From the NCBI GenBank assembly GCA_945957335.1, contig CAMFLJ010000019.1:1-20894 (forward strand): DNA of 20,894 bases. Direction: 5' to 3'. Numbering within the stretch: position 1 is the stretch's first letter; every line of letters starts with the position of its first letter. Below are positions 20,849 to 20,894 of this stretch, piece after piece. The notes under the pieces were generated by a model that was not told the origin of the DNA, searched no databases, and saw nothing but the letters and a program-made list of their open reading frames with translations. This DNA is from an uncultured Actinomycetes bacterium. Lineage in GTDB: Bacteria > Actinomycetota > Acidimicrobiia > Acidimicrobiales > Acidimicrobilacustridaceae. Made by a program: the position numbers and the translations under genes.

Positions 20849-20894
20849 CTGTCTCTTATACACATCTGACGCTGCCGACGAAGAGGATAGTGGG
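20849..20894 (+). other. Illumina Nextera adapter plus i5 index (library artefact, not genomic)
   Basis: CTGTCTCTTATACACATCT (20849-20867) is the Tn5 mosaic end as read through into the adapter, and GACGCTGCCGACGA (20868-20881) completes the reverse complement of the Nextera read-1 transposase adapter, with no mismatch. The next eight bases, AGAGGATA (20882-20889), are the reverse complement of TATCCTCT, known as Nextera index S503/N503. The last five bases (GTGGG) match only the first three of the expected GTGTA, consistent with low-quality read ends. This segment should be trimmed. Confidence 0.98.

Noticed and set aside
20623..20865. Minus-strand 80-residue frame beginning MCIRDR
   Set aside because: Its start codon and first residues are encoded by Nextera adapter, its composition is Arg/Pro/Ala-rich like a shadow frame, and it reads through the palindromic element. 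The neighbouring frame ending at 20688 is the better coding candidate.

Overview
The window is a very GC-rich, densely coding stretch whose families point to a high-GC actinobacterium. An uncultured member of class Acidimicrobiia is my best guess, from the lipoprotein leaders, the G-rich Shine-Dalgarno sites, an F420-type oxidoreductase and many acyl-CoA or steroid-type catabolic genes. This is an inference from family content, not a placement. The right end is not genomic: the last 46 bases are an Illumina Nextera adapter plus an index, so the window is the end of an assembled short-read contig.

Left part (1-5859, all + strand): the tail of a small membrane protein, a luciferase-like F420-type oxidoreductase, a fasciclin-domain lipoprotein, an aldehyde dehydrogenase with a 17-bp palindrome just before its start codon, a zinc alcohol dehydrogenase and a cyclase-family (PF04199) hydrolase. 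Hairpin terminators separate several of them, so these look like mostly single-gene units.

Centre (6072-14754, all + strand): a branched-chain-amino-acid-type (Liv/HAAT) ABC importer with an unusual build. Three tandem paralogous substrate-binding lipoproteins, each with ten conserved cysteines in the mature chain and each followed by its own hairpin, precede one fused LivH-LivM permease. The permease is translationally coupled (ATGA overlaps) to LivG and LivF, and a 119-residue two-helix membrane protein of unknown function follows. A strong terminator closes the unit.

Right part (14940-20690): a cytochrome P450 resembling the CYP142/CYP125 steroid hydroxylases, an amidohydrolase-2 protein that has lost its expected metal ligands, an acyl-CoA dehydrogenase overlapping an SDR (GTGA overlap; the pair recalls mycobacterial fadE30-ipdF of steroid C/D-ring degradation), a zinc-less quinone-type oxidoreductase, and the 3' end of a convergent gene cut off by the adapter. 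Two near-identical 46-bp palindromic elements flank the dehydrogenase-SDR-oxidoreductase block.

Taken together, the window reads as uptake plus oxidation of a hydrophobic, CoA-activated substrate (sterol, terpenoid or similar). The importer would supply substrate, the P450 and alcohol/aldehyde dehydrogenases would oxidise it, and the acyl-CoA dehydrogenase with the SDR would do beta-oxidation-type steps. That functional link is inferred from proximity. No tRNA, rRNA, CRISPR array, insertion sequence or phage gene was seen, and no gap between genes exceeds 300 bases.
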